Shown one piece after another: positions 1-8,862 of a stretch of 64,000 bases of DNA. This stretch comes from Hyphomicrobiales bacterium (GTDB lineage: Bacteria > Pseudomonadota > Alphaproteobacteria > Rhizobiales > Rhizobiaceae): positions 62,001 through 126,000 of the forward strand of contig UBZP01000013.1 in NCBI GenBank assembly GCA_900469965.1, in the 5' to 3' direction. The first letter of the stretch is position 1. Every line of letters begins with the position of its first letter. The translations under genes and the position numbers were made by a program. The notes beneath the pieces were generated by a model, which made no database searches, was not told the origin of the DNA, and saw nothing but the letters and a program-made list of their open reading frames with translations.

Positions 1-647
1 ATCCCAAGGGCAGCAATCACAGCGAGTGCAGCCAGCATTGCGCCAAAGGTGAACGCAAGCGCAATCACGTTCAGCCGAACGAACCCGCGCTTCTCTACTT
101 CGTCATAGGCTACGTTCATTGCATCGAACATCGCCAACGTGCCATTGTGGGCACTCCACAGGGCCACAACCAGTCCGACGAGGAAGGCTGCTCCTAAGGC
201 GCTTTGCCGGCTTTGAATGAGCAAATGCAGTTGATCCGAAAAAACCCCGTATGCCTCCCCCGGCAATACGCTGGCCATTGCCTGTACGTGCTGGCTGATG
301 TCGGTCGGATCTGCAAGCAAGCCGTACAGCGAAACGGTGGCGGCTAGCCCGGGAAAAAAGGCGAGGAGCAGGTAGAAGGTAACGCCTGCCGCGACCAGTG
401 TAACCCGGTCGGTCGATAGCGAATCTATGACCCTCCAGAATACATCCCGCAGTCCTCGCGGAGGAATCTCTGCTGGTCTCTGGGCCAACCGTCCGCGGTC
501 TTTGACCTTGCCGGCATCAAGTTTGGCAACACCCGGCCGAGAACGCCCGCCAAGGGCGCGGCCCGAAATGAGCGCGCCCGCCAGGACGGAAAGCCCGATC
601 AAGGCCAAGGTTGCACGATCGCGTGAGCCACTCTGTCTGCGCGACAT
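1..647 (-). CDS. YihY/BrkB family inner-membrane protein (partial, C-terminus outside window)
   Basis: The visible 215 residues begin with an Arg-rich cytoplasmic stretch of about 80 residues. Hydrophobic segments follow, with family-typical stretches VTLVAAGVTFYLLL, near residue 80, and LWSAHNGTLAMFDAMN, near residue 165. This is the YihY/virulence factor BrkB family, once called ribonuclease BN: polytopic inner-membrane proteins of uncertain function. The start is the ATG at 645-647, inside a GGAGATGGAGG-rich leader. The gene runs off the left edge, so the C-terminal membrane segments are not seen. The long charged N-terminal extension is more than the core family needs. No EcfG-type promoter was found upstream, unlike several neighbours. 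Confidence 0.8.
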   Translation of the reverse strand, partial: MSRRQSGSRDRATLALIGLSVLAGALISGRALGGRSRPGVAKLDAGKVKDRGRLAQRPAEIPPRGLRDVFWRVIDSLSTDRVTLVAAGVTFYLLLAFFPGLAATVSLYGLLADPTDISQHVQAMASVLPGEAYGVFSDQLHLLIQSRQSALGAAFLVGLVVALWSAHNGTLAMFDAMNVAYDEVEKRGFVRLNVIALAFTFGAMLAALAVIAALG

Positions 648-1181
648 GCTTGCCTCCATCTCCTCCAAAGGCGTAATGCTCGACCTTTAAAAATGATGCA
701 GTTCGGCAGAAGAGACGTCCGGCGGCGGCCGAGCCACCGCAATCTCCCGCCAGCTGCCGTGTTGTCGTATCGGCTTGGTCCCGATTCCATCGTCTGCCCC
801 ATCGAGGCAGGCCAGGTTTTGCGGCGGCAACGCGGTAGAAACGAGTCGATCTCCTTCCGAGCGCTTTTCCAACGGTTGTTTTTGCCGCGACCATCTATGG
901 CAACTCGCGAGGTATCGAGGGGACACGCGGGCTTCGTTCTGAGGACGAGGTGGGCACATCTGAAATTTCTGACCTCGCCAAGAGTGTTCGTAACCCTACT
1001 ATCCCCCCGCGGCGTACGCCAGCCGATAGCAGGTCTACTGCGATCATGGGATGCCGCTTCACAAGGCGCATGATGACCCGTGCAATTGCTGCAGTCACTG
1101 CTCGACTTTTCACGGTCTTGCTGAGACGGCTGACGATGAAAGTCTCAACCCAACTTGTTTGGATAGCGGGCGACGCCGTAG
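648..1181. other. no convincing gene
   Basis: Reading frames on both strands give only Arg/Ser-rich translations without family features. A 72-codon minus-strand frame at 895-1113 has no good ribosome-binding site and I do not call it. Confidence 0.5.
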
Positions 1182-1571
1182 TTAATGTACGACGGCGCCG
1201 TGGCGAGGGCCCGTTTTTTTTCGGAGCTCCCTCCGTCGCTCATTCGCCGCTTTTCTCATCTTTTTTGGTAGTGCATCGTTTGCGCTGTTGCGCACCACGT
1301 CGCTCACCGCATGTGCTGCGCTTCGCATCGCCTCTCCGGCCAATCCTGCCACCTTCACGCCCTTTCGAGCACCTTTTCCGGTGGCGTCGGCAATCTCGTC
1401 ACGTTCACTTAGCAGTACTGCAGCTGCGGCTCCTGCGCCTGCAGTGAGTGCATTCGCCAAAATCCCGCGCCCAATATCACTTTTGAGCAAAGCATTCAGG
1501 ATCGATGATTTTCGGATGACCTTTGGCACCTTGTACCCACCGACTTTTTTCGGAATCTTGTTCTTCGCCAT
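1182..1571 (-). CDS. small basic hypothetical protein under a stress promoter
   Basis: The 129-residue product starts MAKNKIPKKVGGYKVPK. It is Lys/Arg-rich at both ends, with an Ala/Gly-rich hydrophobic middle (residues 35-60). I know similar short proteins from rhizobia only as hypotheticals. The start at 1571 is chosen because AGGAGG lies 7 bases upstream; a longer in-frame start at 1628 lacks this. A good GGAAC-N16-CGTT promoter ends 24 bases before the ATG, so the gene probably belongs to the EcfG general stress regulon. It is divergent from the BON-domain gene, which has its own promoter of the same type. Function unknown. Confidence 0.6.
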   Translation of the reverse strand: MAKNKIPKKVGGYKVPKVIRKSSILNALLKSDIGRGILANALTAGAGAAAAVLLSERDEIADATGKGARKGVKVAGLAGEAMRSAAHAVSDVVRNSANDALPKKMRKAANERRRELRKKTGPRHGAVVH

Positions 1572-1595
1572 GACGAATCCTCCTGTCGGGCGGGA

Positions 1596-1620
1596 AACGC
1601 AGAAAACCATGAGCTGTTCC
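1596..1620 (-). promoter_or_regulatory. sigma-EcfG type promoter
   Basis: On the minus strand GGAAC (1620-1616), a 16-base spacer and CGTT (1599-1596) match the alphaproteobacterial EcfG consensus. It sits 24 bases before the start of the small basic protein gene. Confidence 0.7.
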
Positions 1621-1681
1621 CGTTGCAACGAACGTCATCGCTTTAAAGCCACCGTCTCGGGAAAAATTTCTATCAAGGGCG

Positions 1682-1706
1682 GGAACAGGCGCAGACGTTA
1701 ACCGTT
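1682..1706 (+). promoter_or_regulatory. sigma-EcfG type promoter
   Basis: GGAAC (1682-1686), 16 bases, then CGTT (1703-1706): an exact EcfG-consensus match 54 bases before the BON-domain gene. It is divergent from the 1596-1620 promoter. Confidence 0.7.
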
Positions 1707-1760
1707 CGCATCATGGGTCCGCAAAAGACCTCAAGCAACCCCTTGCGGAAGGAAACGGCT

Positions 1761-2516
1761 ATGGCAAACGATTATTATCGTCGTCAGGAACAACGTGAAG
1801 CAGGGCGATTTGGCCGAGACCAGGATGATGACCGCGGTCGACGGCACTCGCGGTGGATGCCGTCCGAGGATGACGACAGAGAACCCCGCAGATTCAGCGC
1901 CGACTGGGACGATGACAGCAGGTCAGGGCGCGAATTTGGCGGTAGGGAACGCGAAGAAGGGGGGTATCGTGGCACCTCCTTCGGTGAGCGCGTCGGCGGC
2001 GGTTTTGGCGGACAGTATCCAGGCCGCGGCTTTGGTGAATTTGAGAGTGACACAACGCGTGGAGGCTATGGTGAGCGCCGGTTCGGTGGCGAGGGACGCG
2101 ACCGCGGCCGAGACGTGGGTTGGAACGAAAGTGGTCGGGAAGGCGGCTATAGTGGGCAGGCACGCGGACAATTTCAGGGCCGCGGTCCTAAGGGCTATGA
2201 ACGGTCCGACAGCCGCATTCGCGAAGATGTATGCGATCGTCTGTGTGACGACGCGAGTATCGACGCCACGGAGATTGAGGTGAGTGTCGAAAAAGGCGAA
2301 ATCACACTGAGTGGCACTGTGGAAAGCAGGGATCAGAAACGACGTGCGGAGGACTGCATCGAAGACGTCTCTGGCGTAAAGAACGTGCAGAACAACCTTC
2401 GTGTCGCGCCGCAGTCGTCGTCCGGTGCCAGCAATAAAACGAGCACCTCGGCGTCGTCAATGTCTGAAGGACGGAGTGAGCCGGGGATGGGAGGCGAAGC
2501 CACTAAACCGCATTGA
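1761..2516 (+). CDS. BON-domain protein with long Arg/Gly/Asp-rich N-terminus
   Basis: The product has 251 residues. The first 150 are low-complexity, rich in Arg, Gly and Asp with repeated FGG/RGGYG patterns. A BON domain follows at about 160-220 (DSRIREDVCDRL, EVSVEKGEITLSGTV, AEDCIEDVSGVKNV), then a Ser/Thr tail. BON domains bind lipid or envelope surfaces and occur in osmotic and envelope stress proteins; this is a family inference. The start at 1761 has GGAAGGAAAC just upstream; the in-frame 1713 start does not. No signal peptide is visible. An EcfG promoter precedes it and a perfect hairpin follows, so it is probably monocistronic. Confidence 0.75.
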   Translation: MANDYYRRQEQREAGRFGRDQDDDRGRRHSRWMPSEDDDREPRRFSADWDDDSRSGREFGGREREEGGYRGTSFGERVGGGFGGQYPGRGFGEFESDTTRGGYGERRFGGEGRDRGRDVGWNESGREGGYSGQARGQFQGRGPKGYERSDSRIREDVCDRLCDDASIDATEIEVSVEKGEITLSGTVESRDQKRRAEDCIEDVSGVKNVQNNLRVAPQSSSGASNKTSTSASSMSEGRSEPGMGGEATKPH

Positions 2517-2533
2517 CTCACTGGATTTGCATG

Positions 2534-2562
2534 CCTGTGAAGGGGCAGAGCCCCTTCACAGG
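2534..2562 (+). terminator. perfect 12-bp stem hairpin after the BON gene
   Basis: CCTGTGAAGGGG pairs perfectly with CCCCTTCACAGG around a 5-base loop, 18 bases after the stop. The T-run is weak, so termination is likely but not certain. Confidence 0.6.
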
Positions 2563-2599
2563 GTGCTTCTGCATACAACCGGGTAGTCGGGCTTCGCCC

Positions 2600-2701
2600 T
2601 CACCACACCCCAAATGTGCGCAATAGGGGTTCCACTACAAAGAAAGCAATTAATCCCGCGCACCCGAGCACCAACGCGATCGCAGTGAATGAAACTTGCA
2701 T
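2600..2701 (-). CDS. possible 33-residue single-pass membrane protein
   Basis: The frame starting at 2701 encodes MQVSFTAIALVLGCAGLIAF, then FVVEPLLRTFGVW: one hydrophobic helix with a short tail. TAAGG lies 6-10 bases upstream. A weaker EcfG-like element, GGAAC-N17-AGTT (2763-2738), is correctly placed upstream. A longer start at 2782 is possible but would bury that promoter. Small one-helix proteins under stress promoters are common in rhizobia; this one has no known function and could be spurious. Confidence 0.35.
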   Translation of the reverse strand: MQVSFTAIALVLGCAGLIAFFVVEPLLRTFGVW

Positions 2702-3468
2702 AACGAACCTTACGTTGACAATTCCTGCGGGTAGAACAACTCCAGTCGCTCGTGAAAGGTTCCCCTCCCAAAAGTCCGCCATTCAGGCGGAGCCCGCAAA
2801 GTCTATTGCGCTGACAGCCATTGAACGGACCCTCACTGTCATACCCGTTTGAAGGAGGATGGCGTCCGCGTCATTCCAGTCGATTCGGACGCCGAAACTC
2901 CGCGAGCCTTCTCATGCACTTTGAAGTGCGATGGTGGAACACTTTCAAATAGAAGCTGCGCTCAAGCCGACATCAGGGGATCTGAAGCGGCGGCCTTAGG
3001 TTGGTACTTGAAGTAGCGCAAGGGGGACGCCGTTCTTCGCGACGCCGGCAGGGTATCTGCCAGTTCAATCTCTTTCCCCAGCTGGCGATCCTCCAGGACT
3101 GTACTCTCGCCCGCGTTGGGTAAAGAAGATGCCACGCGAGCGGCGGTCGAAATCGCCATGCCTACCTGAACCCGGAGCGCCCGTGCAGGTAAGTATCCAA
3201 GCCAGCTCTCCGGCGCTGTCTTGGCTTGAAGCGCTGGAAGCTGGAAACGAGGAAATTCCACCGAGCCTCGCCGCGGCGCTTGAAACGCTCGCGCAGGCAC
3301 GTGAGGCTTCGCCGCCACCGACCGCTTACTGCGTAAAGATATCCGAGTGAGCGATCAGCCCATCTTGAACGAAGACAGCGATGACACGCTTCCTCTGAAA
3401 ACTTACAGGGCGACTGTCTGCATCCTGAAGTAATATACCGAATGCAACGGGACCGGAGGGACAGCAGC
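2702..3468. other. no confident gene
   Basis: Two overlapping frames (minus 2962-3318, plus 3129-3350) are open but lack family features or clear ribosome-binding sites. I leave both uncalled. Confidence 0.4.
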
Positions 3469-3855
3469 ATGAATGACAAGACCCGCGCCAATCAAATTGA
3501 TGTCGCCGTCGGTGCAAATCTGCGCCGAGTTCGGAGCCTTCGGCAGATGAGTCAAGAAGCGCTGGCGACGCAGCTAGGCATAACGTTTCAGCAGGTTCAG
3601 AAATATGAAAAGGGCGTCAACCGCATTTCGGCGAGCAAGCTGGTTCTGATTGCCGAGGCGCTTGATTGCGACCTGTCGTCCCTGTTTGCAGGTATAGCCG
3701 ATGAAAGGCACGACGAGCCAATCCCCGTTTTGAGCGCGCGAGCCGTCAGACTGGCTGCTCTGTATGATCGCCTGCCTGACGAGACTGCTCGAGATGCGAT
3801 TTTTAAGCTGGCTCTGACCATGGGGGGTGTGGAGACGGAGGGGACGGACCAGTAG
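3469..3855 (+). CDS. XRE-family transcriptional regulator
   Basis: The 128-residue product has a Cro/C1-type HTH at about 12-70 (VGANLRRVRSLRQMSQEALA, GITFQQVQKYEKGVNRISAS). A C-terminal helical segment of about 50 residues may dimerise it. This is the compact XRE type common in rhizobia, where FQQVQKYEKG is the recognition helix. The start at 3469 is preferred because CGGAGGG lies 9 bases upstream; a 1442-frame extension to 3442 adds only nine residues. Targets are unknown. The flanking DNA has no obvious partner gene. Confidence 0.8.
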   Translation: MNDKTRANQIDVAVGANLRRVRSLRQMSQEALATQLGITFQQVQKYEKGVNRISASKLVLIAEALDCDLSSLFAGIADERHDEPIPVLSARAVRLAALYDRLPDETARDAIFKLALTMGGVETEGTDQ

Positions 3856-4182
3856 CCGGAGATGCGTCAAGGCGAACCACGCTTGGCGAAAGCGGGCCCA
3901 CTCTTACCGGGCAATTTGCAGGCACTTCGCCCTTGTCGCATCGGTCTGGCCGACGTGGCTCCTTCTGACGCCATGGCAAGTTGCGGATACAGCGGCAGGA
4001 TGCGTGCCGGTGATCCTTCGAGATTGGCTGATCGGCCTTCCTCGTACTCGGGGTCCACCTCCTGACGAGGACAGCAAGACGAAAGGGACGACTTGGTCTC
4101 CCGCGACATACGGCGACGAGTGATCCTAACCGTCCCATCGATAGATCCGGGCCGCGAGTGTCTTCCTCGCGGCCGGACAGGG
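3856..4182. other. no convincing gene
   Basis: This gap between the XRE gene and the end of the first RTX gene has only short frames without features. Confidence 0.4.
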
Positions 4183-4956
4183 TCACAGCAAGAAGTCGCT
4201 GCTGTCCAGATTCGAAAGCGAAGTGAGCTTGAATGTGAGCGTGTCACCGTTGCCGAACTCAATCGTAGCCCGTTCATCGACAACCTTGGTGAGGGCGAGG
4301 ACATCATCGATCGAGGCAAAGCCAAACGCGGTCAAGTCGATCTTGTCCATCCCATCTCTGAAATCCTTCACGCGGTCGCGCCCGGCGGCTGCTGCGAAGA
4401 GGAAGACGTCAGACCCCGCGCCGCCCTTTAGTTCGTCGTTCCCCTCGCCGCCGAAGAGCGTGTCGTCACCCTTGCCCCCGTCCAGACGATCGTCGCCGGC
4501 TCCGCCCACAAGGACATCGTCACCAGCCTCACCCGCGAGCTTGTCGTCTCCGGCTCCTCCATCGAGCGCGTCTGCTCCCTTTCCACCGAAGAGCTTGTCA
4601 TTGCCATCATCACCCTTCAGCAGATCATCGCCGACCCCGCCGTTCAGCAAGTCCTTCCCTGCACCACCGGAAAGCGTGTCGTTCCCAAAGGCGCCATAGA
4701 GCTTGTCGTTGCCGATGTTCCCGACGAGTGCATCGTCGCCTGCGCCACCACGGAGTACGTCGTGGCCCGCACCTCCTCCAATGTCGTCGTCGCGGTCGCC
4801 CCCCTTGAGCTTGTCACTACCCTTCTCTCCACGCAGGTGCGTTCCATCCTTGCCGTCCTCGTCGCTGTCGTCATGTCCCTTCTTTCGCTTCTCCAGCTTG
4901 GTAAGAAACCTGCTTTCAAGCGAGGATTCGATCAGATCAATGGAGTTCCTTCTCAT
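4183..4956 (-). CDS. RTX (hemolysin-type) calcium-binding repeat protein
   Basis: The 257-residue product has a short charged N-terminus with no signal peptide. About 15 glycine/aspartate nonapeptide repeats follow ([20 protein letters not shown] type) from about residue 45 to 185. A C-terminal segment ([20 protein letters not shown]) resembles the Peptidase_M10_C/RTX cap and the type I secretion signal region. Such repeats fold as a parallel beta-roll when they bind Ca2+ outside the cell. No catalytic domain is visible, so it may be a structural or adhesion protein. It lies 230 bases from a second RTX gene on the same strand. No type I secretion genes are present here. Confidence 0.85.
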   Translation of the reverse strand: MRRNSIDLIESSLESRFLTKLEKRKKGHDDSDEDGKDGTHLRGEKGSDKLKGGDRDDDIGGGAGHDVLRGGAGDDALVGNIGNDKLYGAFGNDTLSGGAGKDLLNGGVGDDLLKGDDGNDKLFGGKGADALDGGAGDDKLAGEAGDDVLVGGAGDDRLDGGKGDDTLFGGEGNDELKGGAGSDVFLFAAAAGRDRVKDFRDGMDKIDLTAFGFASIDDVLALTKVVDERATIEFGNGDTLTFKLTSLSNLDSSDFLL

Positions 4957-5186
4957 GGCGCTTCCTCAGTTCGCGTTGTGCCGTATGCAAAGTCTGGGCC
5001 GGCGAACATTTGGGCATGATTTGTGAATCCTTACGGCAGCAACCCGTTAAATCTTTAGGGATCTGCACATTAGCTGAAAAAGCTGAGGAGCTTCTGCAAT
5101 CAGCACGATACGTGCTCGCCAGACACCAACGCGCGATATTCCCACGTGATCTGCTGAGTGGTTTGGAGGCGATCTACCAGGGGTGC

Positions 5187-5882
5187 TCAGAGGATGAAGT
5201 CGCCCTTAAGCAGATGCAACTTATCGTCTAGTCGGACGGAAAAGTCGGCTTGGCTATCTCCGTTGCGATCGACATAGACGAAGGTGTCACCGGAGCGGAA
5301 TTCATAGCGAAGCTCACCAGCCTTGTTATGGAAATCAGCGCCTCCGATGAATTTGAATGTCTGGTTTCCGGACGCGTTGGCATTGGCATCGATGTAGGAC
5401 ACATCAATTCTGTCGCCACCATCGAGGCTGAAATCATAGATCGTGTCTCGTCCCGAGGAGGCGACTGTTGATTCACCAACGGACTTGAATATGAACTTGT
5501 CGGCGCCGCCGCCTCCGTAGAGCTTGTCCTGGCCGAGATCTCCACGAAGCTTGTCGTCCCCCTCGCCACCGCTCAGCCGGTCCTTTCCTCGACCGCCCCG
5601 CAATTCATCAGCACCGTCGGACCCATAAAGGAAATCGTCGCCGCGATCGCCCTCCAGCCGGTCGGAACCGCCGGCACCGTATAGCGTATCTGCATCGTCA
5701 CCGCCCTGCAGCCGGTCGGCACTCCCGCCGCCATAGAGGAAGTCGTTCCCATCCCCTCCCTGAAGCCTGTCTCTGCCATCAAAACCGAATAGCTTGTCAT
5801 TTCCTCCCCGTCCCTCGAGACGGTCTTCGCCTCCCGTCCCTTTGAGCGTTTCGCTTGCAGAAGTGCCGATCCTTCGAACCAT
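5187..5882 (-). CDS. RTX (hemolysin-type) calcium-binding repeat protein
   Basis: The 231-residue product has RTX nonapeptides from about residue 10 to 125 (GGNDKLFGFDGRDRLQGGDG style). A serralysin-type C-terminal domain follows (GRDTIYDFSLDGGDRIDVSY), ending in the hydrophobic LLKGDFIL, as is common for type I secretion substrates. The start at 5882 has GGGAGGAT 8 bases upstream; an upstream in-frame ATG at 5942 lacks one. No enzymatic domain is present. With the next RTX gene it forms a tandem pair, probably related by duplication although the C-terminal domains differ. Confidence 0.85.
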   Translation of the reverse strand: MVRRIGTSASETLKGTGGEDRLEGRGGNDKLFGFDGRDRLQGGDGNDFLYGGGSADRLQGGDDADTLYGAGGSDRLEGDRGDDFLYGSDGADELRGGRGKDRLSGGEGDDKLRGDLGQDKLYGGGGADKFIFKSVGESTVASSGRDTIYDFSLDGGDRIDVSYIDANANASGNQTFKFIGGADFHNKAGELRYEFRSGDTFVYVDRNGDSQADFSVRLDDKLHLLKGDFIL

Positions 5883-6179
5883 GTCACTATCCTCCCGTGA
5901 AGAGACGGAGGAGAAGTTAGGGCGCCATTCCGTTTGCCTCAATCGATACTATTTCGCTCCGCACTACCACCAATGTCGGTCTTGCGGACGACGTGCGCGG
6001 CTCGGAATCGGCTGCACGGGGATCGGGGCGCGGATCAGGCAAGCGAAGCCGGATGTGAATGGAACGCTGCCAGAGCAGTAGCCAACAAGCATCGCCGATC
6101 CAGATTGTTCGGCTGCTCCATACTTCTCCGGGATGGATGAGACCATGGCGGAAATACGCTCGCCTCGAACGCCGATCGT

Positions 6180-6368
6180 ATGGACCGCCTACTCGAATGC
6201 GAGGCGGCCGCAGAGACGCGACTGCAGGACCTCATCTGCGACGCAGTGAGCGCAGGATGGGTTGAGGTGGAGGTCTGTACGGCGATTGGTACCCTGGCCG
6301 ATCACCATATCCTTGCCGTATTGGCGAAAGGCGATCGAACAGCCAAGCATGCACGGACGAAGCGATGA
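6180..6368 (+). CDS. small acidic hypothetical protein
   Basis: The 62-residue product includes RLQDLICDAVSAGWVEVEV and TLADHHILAVLA, a helical pattern I associate with uncharacterised rhizobial proteins. The only start after an in-frame stop at 6138 is the ATG at 6180, and its ribosome-binding site is weak. The stop overlaps the ATG of the next frame (ATGA). Its C-terminus may be shortened. Function unknown. Confidence 0.45.
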   Translation: MDRLLECEAAAETRLQDLICDAVSAGWVEVEVCTAIGTLADHHILAVLAKGDRTAKHARTKR

Positions 6369-6802
6369 CAACCGACCAGATCGCGATCCTCCAGGCCACA
6401 CGTGCCATGATCGACAGCCTGGGCAACCTTGAGTTCGCAGGGATCTGGGTGTCGCAATGGGAAAGCGTCCGGAAGGTCAAAGAAGGATTGGTCACGACCG
6501 ATCTGTTCGGCTTCCTGACAGCGGATCCGAACGGGATCGTCGGCCCCATCCACTATAAGGCGATGCCGGTCGTATTGCGGCCCGGAGACGAGGTCGAAAT
6601 CTGGCTCTCAGCGCCGTGGGAAGAAGCCAAGCATTTGCAGCGCCCGCTGCCCGATGCCGAACTTACCGTGCTGACGATGTGCCGGCAGGGTAGTCTCCGC
6701 GCGCGATCGTCGATGAAGCCCGCAAGCAATACCGATCCTAATCGGGACAAAGAGAAAGCCCCGCCTTGGGGAAAGAGCGGGGCTCAGTCTCGCCGACCGT
6801 AG
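6365..6802 (+). pseudogene. C-terminal remnant of an SRAP (YedK/HMCES) family gene
   Basis: Residues 20-105 of this frame match the second half of SRAP proteins: EFAGIWVSQW, then LTADPNGIVGPIHYKAMPVV (around the family's conserved IH-x-RMP region) and PGDEVEIWLSAPW. Intact SRAP proteins are about 220 residues and start with catalytic Cys2, which crosslinks to abasic sites in single-stranded DNA. That N-terminal half is missing. Here IHDRMP is IHYKAMP, so even the surviving part has drifted. A LigD-type remnant follows directly, so this was probably a DNA-repair gene cluster. Confidence 0.65.
6757..6784 (+). terminator. hairpin
   Basis: AGCCCCGC pairs with GCGGGGCT across a 12-base loop inside the end of the SRAP remnant. 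It may have ended the original transcript. Confidence 0.4.
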
Positions 6803-6831
6803 CACATGGCTTTGTCCCTAGTAGTCGACGT

Positions 6832-7110
6832 TTAAGAATAATACTCTAACAGATGCCCCACAGCTACGTCCTCCTGGTTGCCGAATAGCGCCCCGCGAGA
6901 CTTGACGCGAGCCGGACTGGCGGATGGTTCATAAAAGAGCCAGTCCAAAATGCGGAAAATCGATGCCTCGTCCGCTTCGTCCCCGGGGCCTTTGAACGAT
7001 GTATGACGTAGCATCCTATCATTGTTCCAGGCGCGAACCTCTACCTCGGCGAGGAGCACCGGCTTTCCAAACCTTTTCGCTATCCGAGATCAATGGCAGG
7101 TTTCGGAATC
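6832..7110 (-). pseudogene. C-terminal remnant of an ATP-dependent DNA ligase (LigD type)
   Basis: Read on the minus strand, the frame gives KRFGKPVLLAEVEVRAWNND, then RMLRHTSFKG and DEADEASIF. This is the C-terminal OB-fold signature of LigD-like ligases (VEVEFRAW, LRHASFKGLRED). An in-frame TGA sits just upstream, and no ligase motif I or III is present. Ku and LigD act in bacterial non-homologous end joining. The remnant lies back to back with the SRAP fragment. Confidence 0.6.
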
Positions 7111-7290
7111 GCAACCACCTCCAACTGGCGGCGTAACACGGCACTGTTCGAGCGGTGTGTCGGGTTTCCGACGCCGCCGACACAGACGAATTCTTTGCTC
7201 GAGCGGGCATCGGGTCATGGCCGAGTACATCGTGAGAACTAAGGTCCACCATGCCCAATGGCATTTGGCACGGCAGTTTTGTTCTGCACC

Positions 7291-7315
7291 GGAACATCGA
7301 TCGCAGCCGATCGTT
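7291..7315 (+). promoter_or_regulatory. sigma-EcfG type promoter
   Basis: GGAAC (7291-7295), 16 bases, CGTT (7312-7315), placed 35 bases before the ATG at 7351. Confidence 0.7.
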
Positions 7316-7350
7316 TTTCGCCGAAGGGCCGTGACTTTTAAGGACATATC

Positions 7351-7638
7351 ATGGAATGGAAAAGCACAACTTGCCCCATAAGCGGCCATTCCGCCACGGA
7401 GTTCTTCCCATCCATTCTACCTGGCACACGTGAGTTTGCCTGTCCCGCCTGCGGTCGCTACCGCATAATGCAAGCCGCGTTGGGGCACTCCGATCACCTT
7501 TCCCTTTCAGACAGGCACGAGGCTCTTCACGTGGCTCGAGCACGATCGAGGCATGATGGCAGCATTCCGACCATTACTATGTCGGACTTCGATGTTGCCG
7601 CGTTGTCGCAGACCGGTTCCACTCCGGCAACAAAATAG
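7351..7638 (+). CDS. small zinc-ribbon-like hypothetical protein
   Basis: The 95-residue product has CPISGH near residue 8 and CPACGRYRI near residue 31. These two Cys/His knuckles, about 20 residues apart, look like a zinc ribbon. AAGGA lies 7 bases before the ATG, and an EcfG promoter is correctly placed upstream. No partner gene is evident. I infer a stress-induced small zinc protein; its target is unknown. Confidence 0.55.
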   Translation: MEWKSTTCPISGHSATEFFPSILPGTREFACPACGRYRIMQAALGHSDHLSLSDRHEALHVARARSRHDGSIPTITMSDFDVAALSQTGSTPATK

Positions 7639-8052
7639 GCCTTAGACGGTTCGCGATGACGGACTCAAGCTATATCCCGACCGCCACTTGGCGTGGTACC
7701 GCCACCTCTCGGGCCGTGAAGGAGGCCTACGATGAGTGCGCAGAGCAGGAAGTCGGCATTTGGACATGCGGATCATCTCCGTCAATCAGTCAGTTCACAG
7801 TGCGCTTCAGGCGAGGAGGAAGCTCGTGAAATATGCAAGTCAGATCTGGATAGAAGAGCGCAAAGAGCGACTTTCCATTCGAGCCGGCAGAAATCGAGTT
7901 AGTCCATGCCACGAAATGGCGCCAGCAATGATTGAAGCCCACCGCTGATGCGGGTCCCTTCGAAGAGCCCGCACCCTCCGGCACGACCGGAGACAGTTCT
8001 CCCGGCTCGGATCTCGCGGCTTGGAGACCCCTGGCTAAACCGCTCATCAACC
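7639..8052. other. no confident gene; two short candidate frames
   Basis: A 57-codon frame at 7656-7829 and an overlapping frame from 7732 with GGAGG upstream are open. Neither has recognisable features and they exclude each other. Confidence 0.35.
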
Positions 8053-8077
8053 GGAACTTTACGGCGCAGCATTTGTT
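8053..8077 (+). promoter_or_regulatory. sigma-EcfG-like promoter
   Basis: GGAAC (8053-8057), 16 bases, TGTT (8074-8077). This is one base off CGTT at the -10 element, 32 bases before the GTG at 8110. Confidence 0.5.
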
Positions 8078-8109
8078 CGGTCGGGACAACCGCGCGGAGG
8101 CGGTTAGGC

Positions 8110-8280
8110 GTGACCGATCCCACATATTGGACGAAATGCGTAGAGGTTGAGGCCGACGGCCCCGGCACCTATGGGCGCATACGGAGCACCAAGCACGCAG
8201 AAGAATGCTTGATGGCGACGCTTTCGCCGAGGCTGTCACGCCGCGCTCACGAACGGAGCACGGCGGAGCGACGCACGTAA
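8110..8280 (+). CDS. short DUF982-like hypothetical protein
   Basis: The 56-residue product begins at a GTG with GGAGG about 9 bases upstream. YWTKCVEVEA, then RIRSTKHAEECL, resembles the first two-thirds of the rhizobial DUF982 family (W-x-x-P-V, then an A-x-x-L helix). The rest is shorter and more basic than usual, so it may be truncated. An EcfG-like promoter precedes it. Function unknown. Confidence 0.4.
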   Translation: MTDPTYWTKCVEVEADGPGTYGRIRSTKHAEECLMATLSPRLSRRAHERSTAERRT

Positions 8281-8371
8281 AGCATACCTGCAATGCTGCC
8301 GAGGAAGCCGGGATCCACATCCGAAGGCGATGATGTGCGGCCAGAAGACGTTTGCCAACGAGGAAAGCACC

Positions 8372-8548
8372 ATGGAAGAAAAATCGCCTTCGCAACGTAT
8401 CGCCGAGCAACGGGCCTTAGAGGCCGGGCAAAGTGCTTTTCGAGACGGAAAATCGCTCAAAAAGGCGAATCCCTATCCGCCCGGTTCCCCTTTTCATGAC
8501 CTGTGGGAACAGGGCTGGCAGGAAGAGCACGACCTTCATCTTAAGTGA
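8372..8548 (+). CDS. Rmf/CrpP-like small protein
   Basis: The 58-residue product has EAGQSAFRDGKSL, then NPYPPGSPFHDLWEQGWQEE. The pattern G/A-rich helix, NPY, then W-x-x-GW is that of the ribosome modulation factor fold. Rmf dimerises 70S ribosomes in stationary phase in gamma-proteobacteria. In rhizobia such proteins are only predicted. The start at 8372 has GAGGAAA upstream; two earlier ATGs in the same frame lack this. It sits among EcfG-promoter genes, but no such promoter was found immediately upstream. Confidence 0.55.
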   Translation: MEEKSPSQRIAEQRALEAGQSAFRDGKSLKKANPYPPGSPFHDLWEQGWQEEHDLHLK

Positions 8549-8862
8549 AAATCGTCGCCCGCGGACGGCCATCACCCAGAGCAATCTAACCGGAGGTTCG
8601 CGAAATCACCCCTCCATCTTCGGCTCCTCGCCATCCGCGCCCCGTTTGCATATATCCTGCGAGGTCGTCGCGCCGCGGCAAGCCGGGCGCCAGCGTAAAT
8701 GCCGGCATCGTCCGCTCCGTCGCCGCTCACAATCGGCGTGTCAGCCGACGAGCTGCCGGGATCGCCGTCACCGCCGATTTCCGGCAGAGAGAACGCGAGC
8801 GCGAGTAAGCGCTCCTGGAGGTCCAGCAACGACAGTGGACATAGTCGTGTCCCTAGTATGGT
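8549..8862. other. no convincing gene
   Basis: Open frames on both strands here are low-complexity and lack start signals. Confidence 0.4.

Noticed and set aside
4223-5026. Open frames on the plus strand opposite the RTX genes
   Set aside because: They are Ser/Pro-rich mirror images of the Gly/Asp repeats and have no start signals.
5010-5231. A 73-codon frame between the two RTX genes
   Set aside because: No family features, and it overlaps the end of the second RTX gene by 45 bases.
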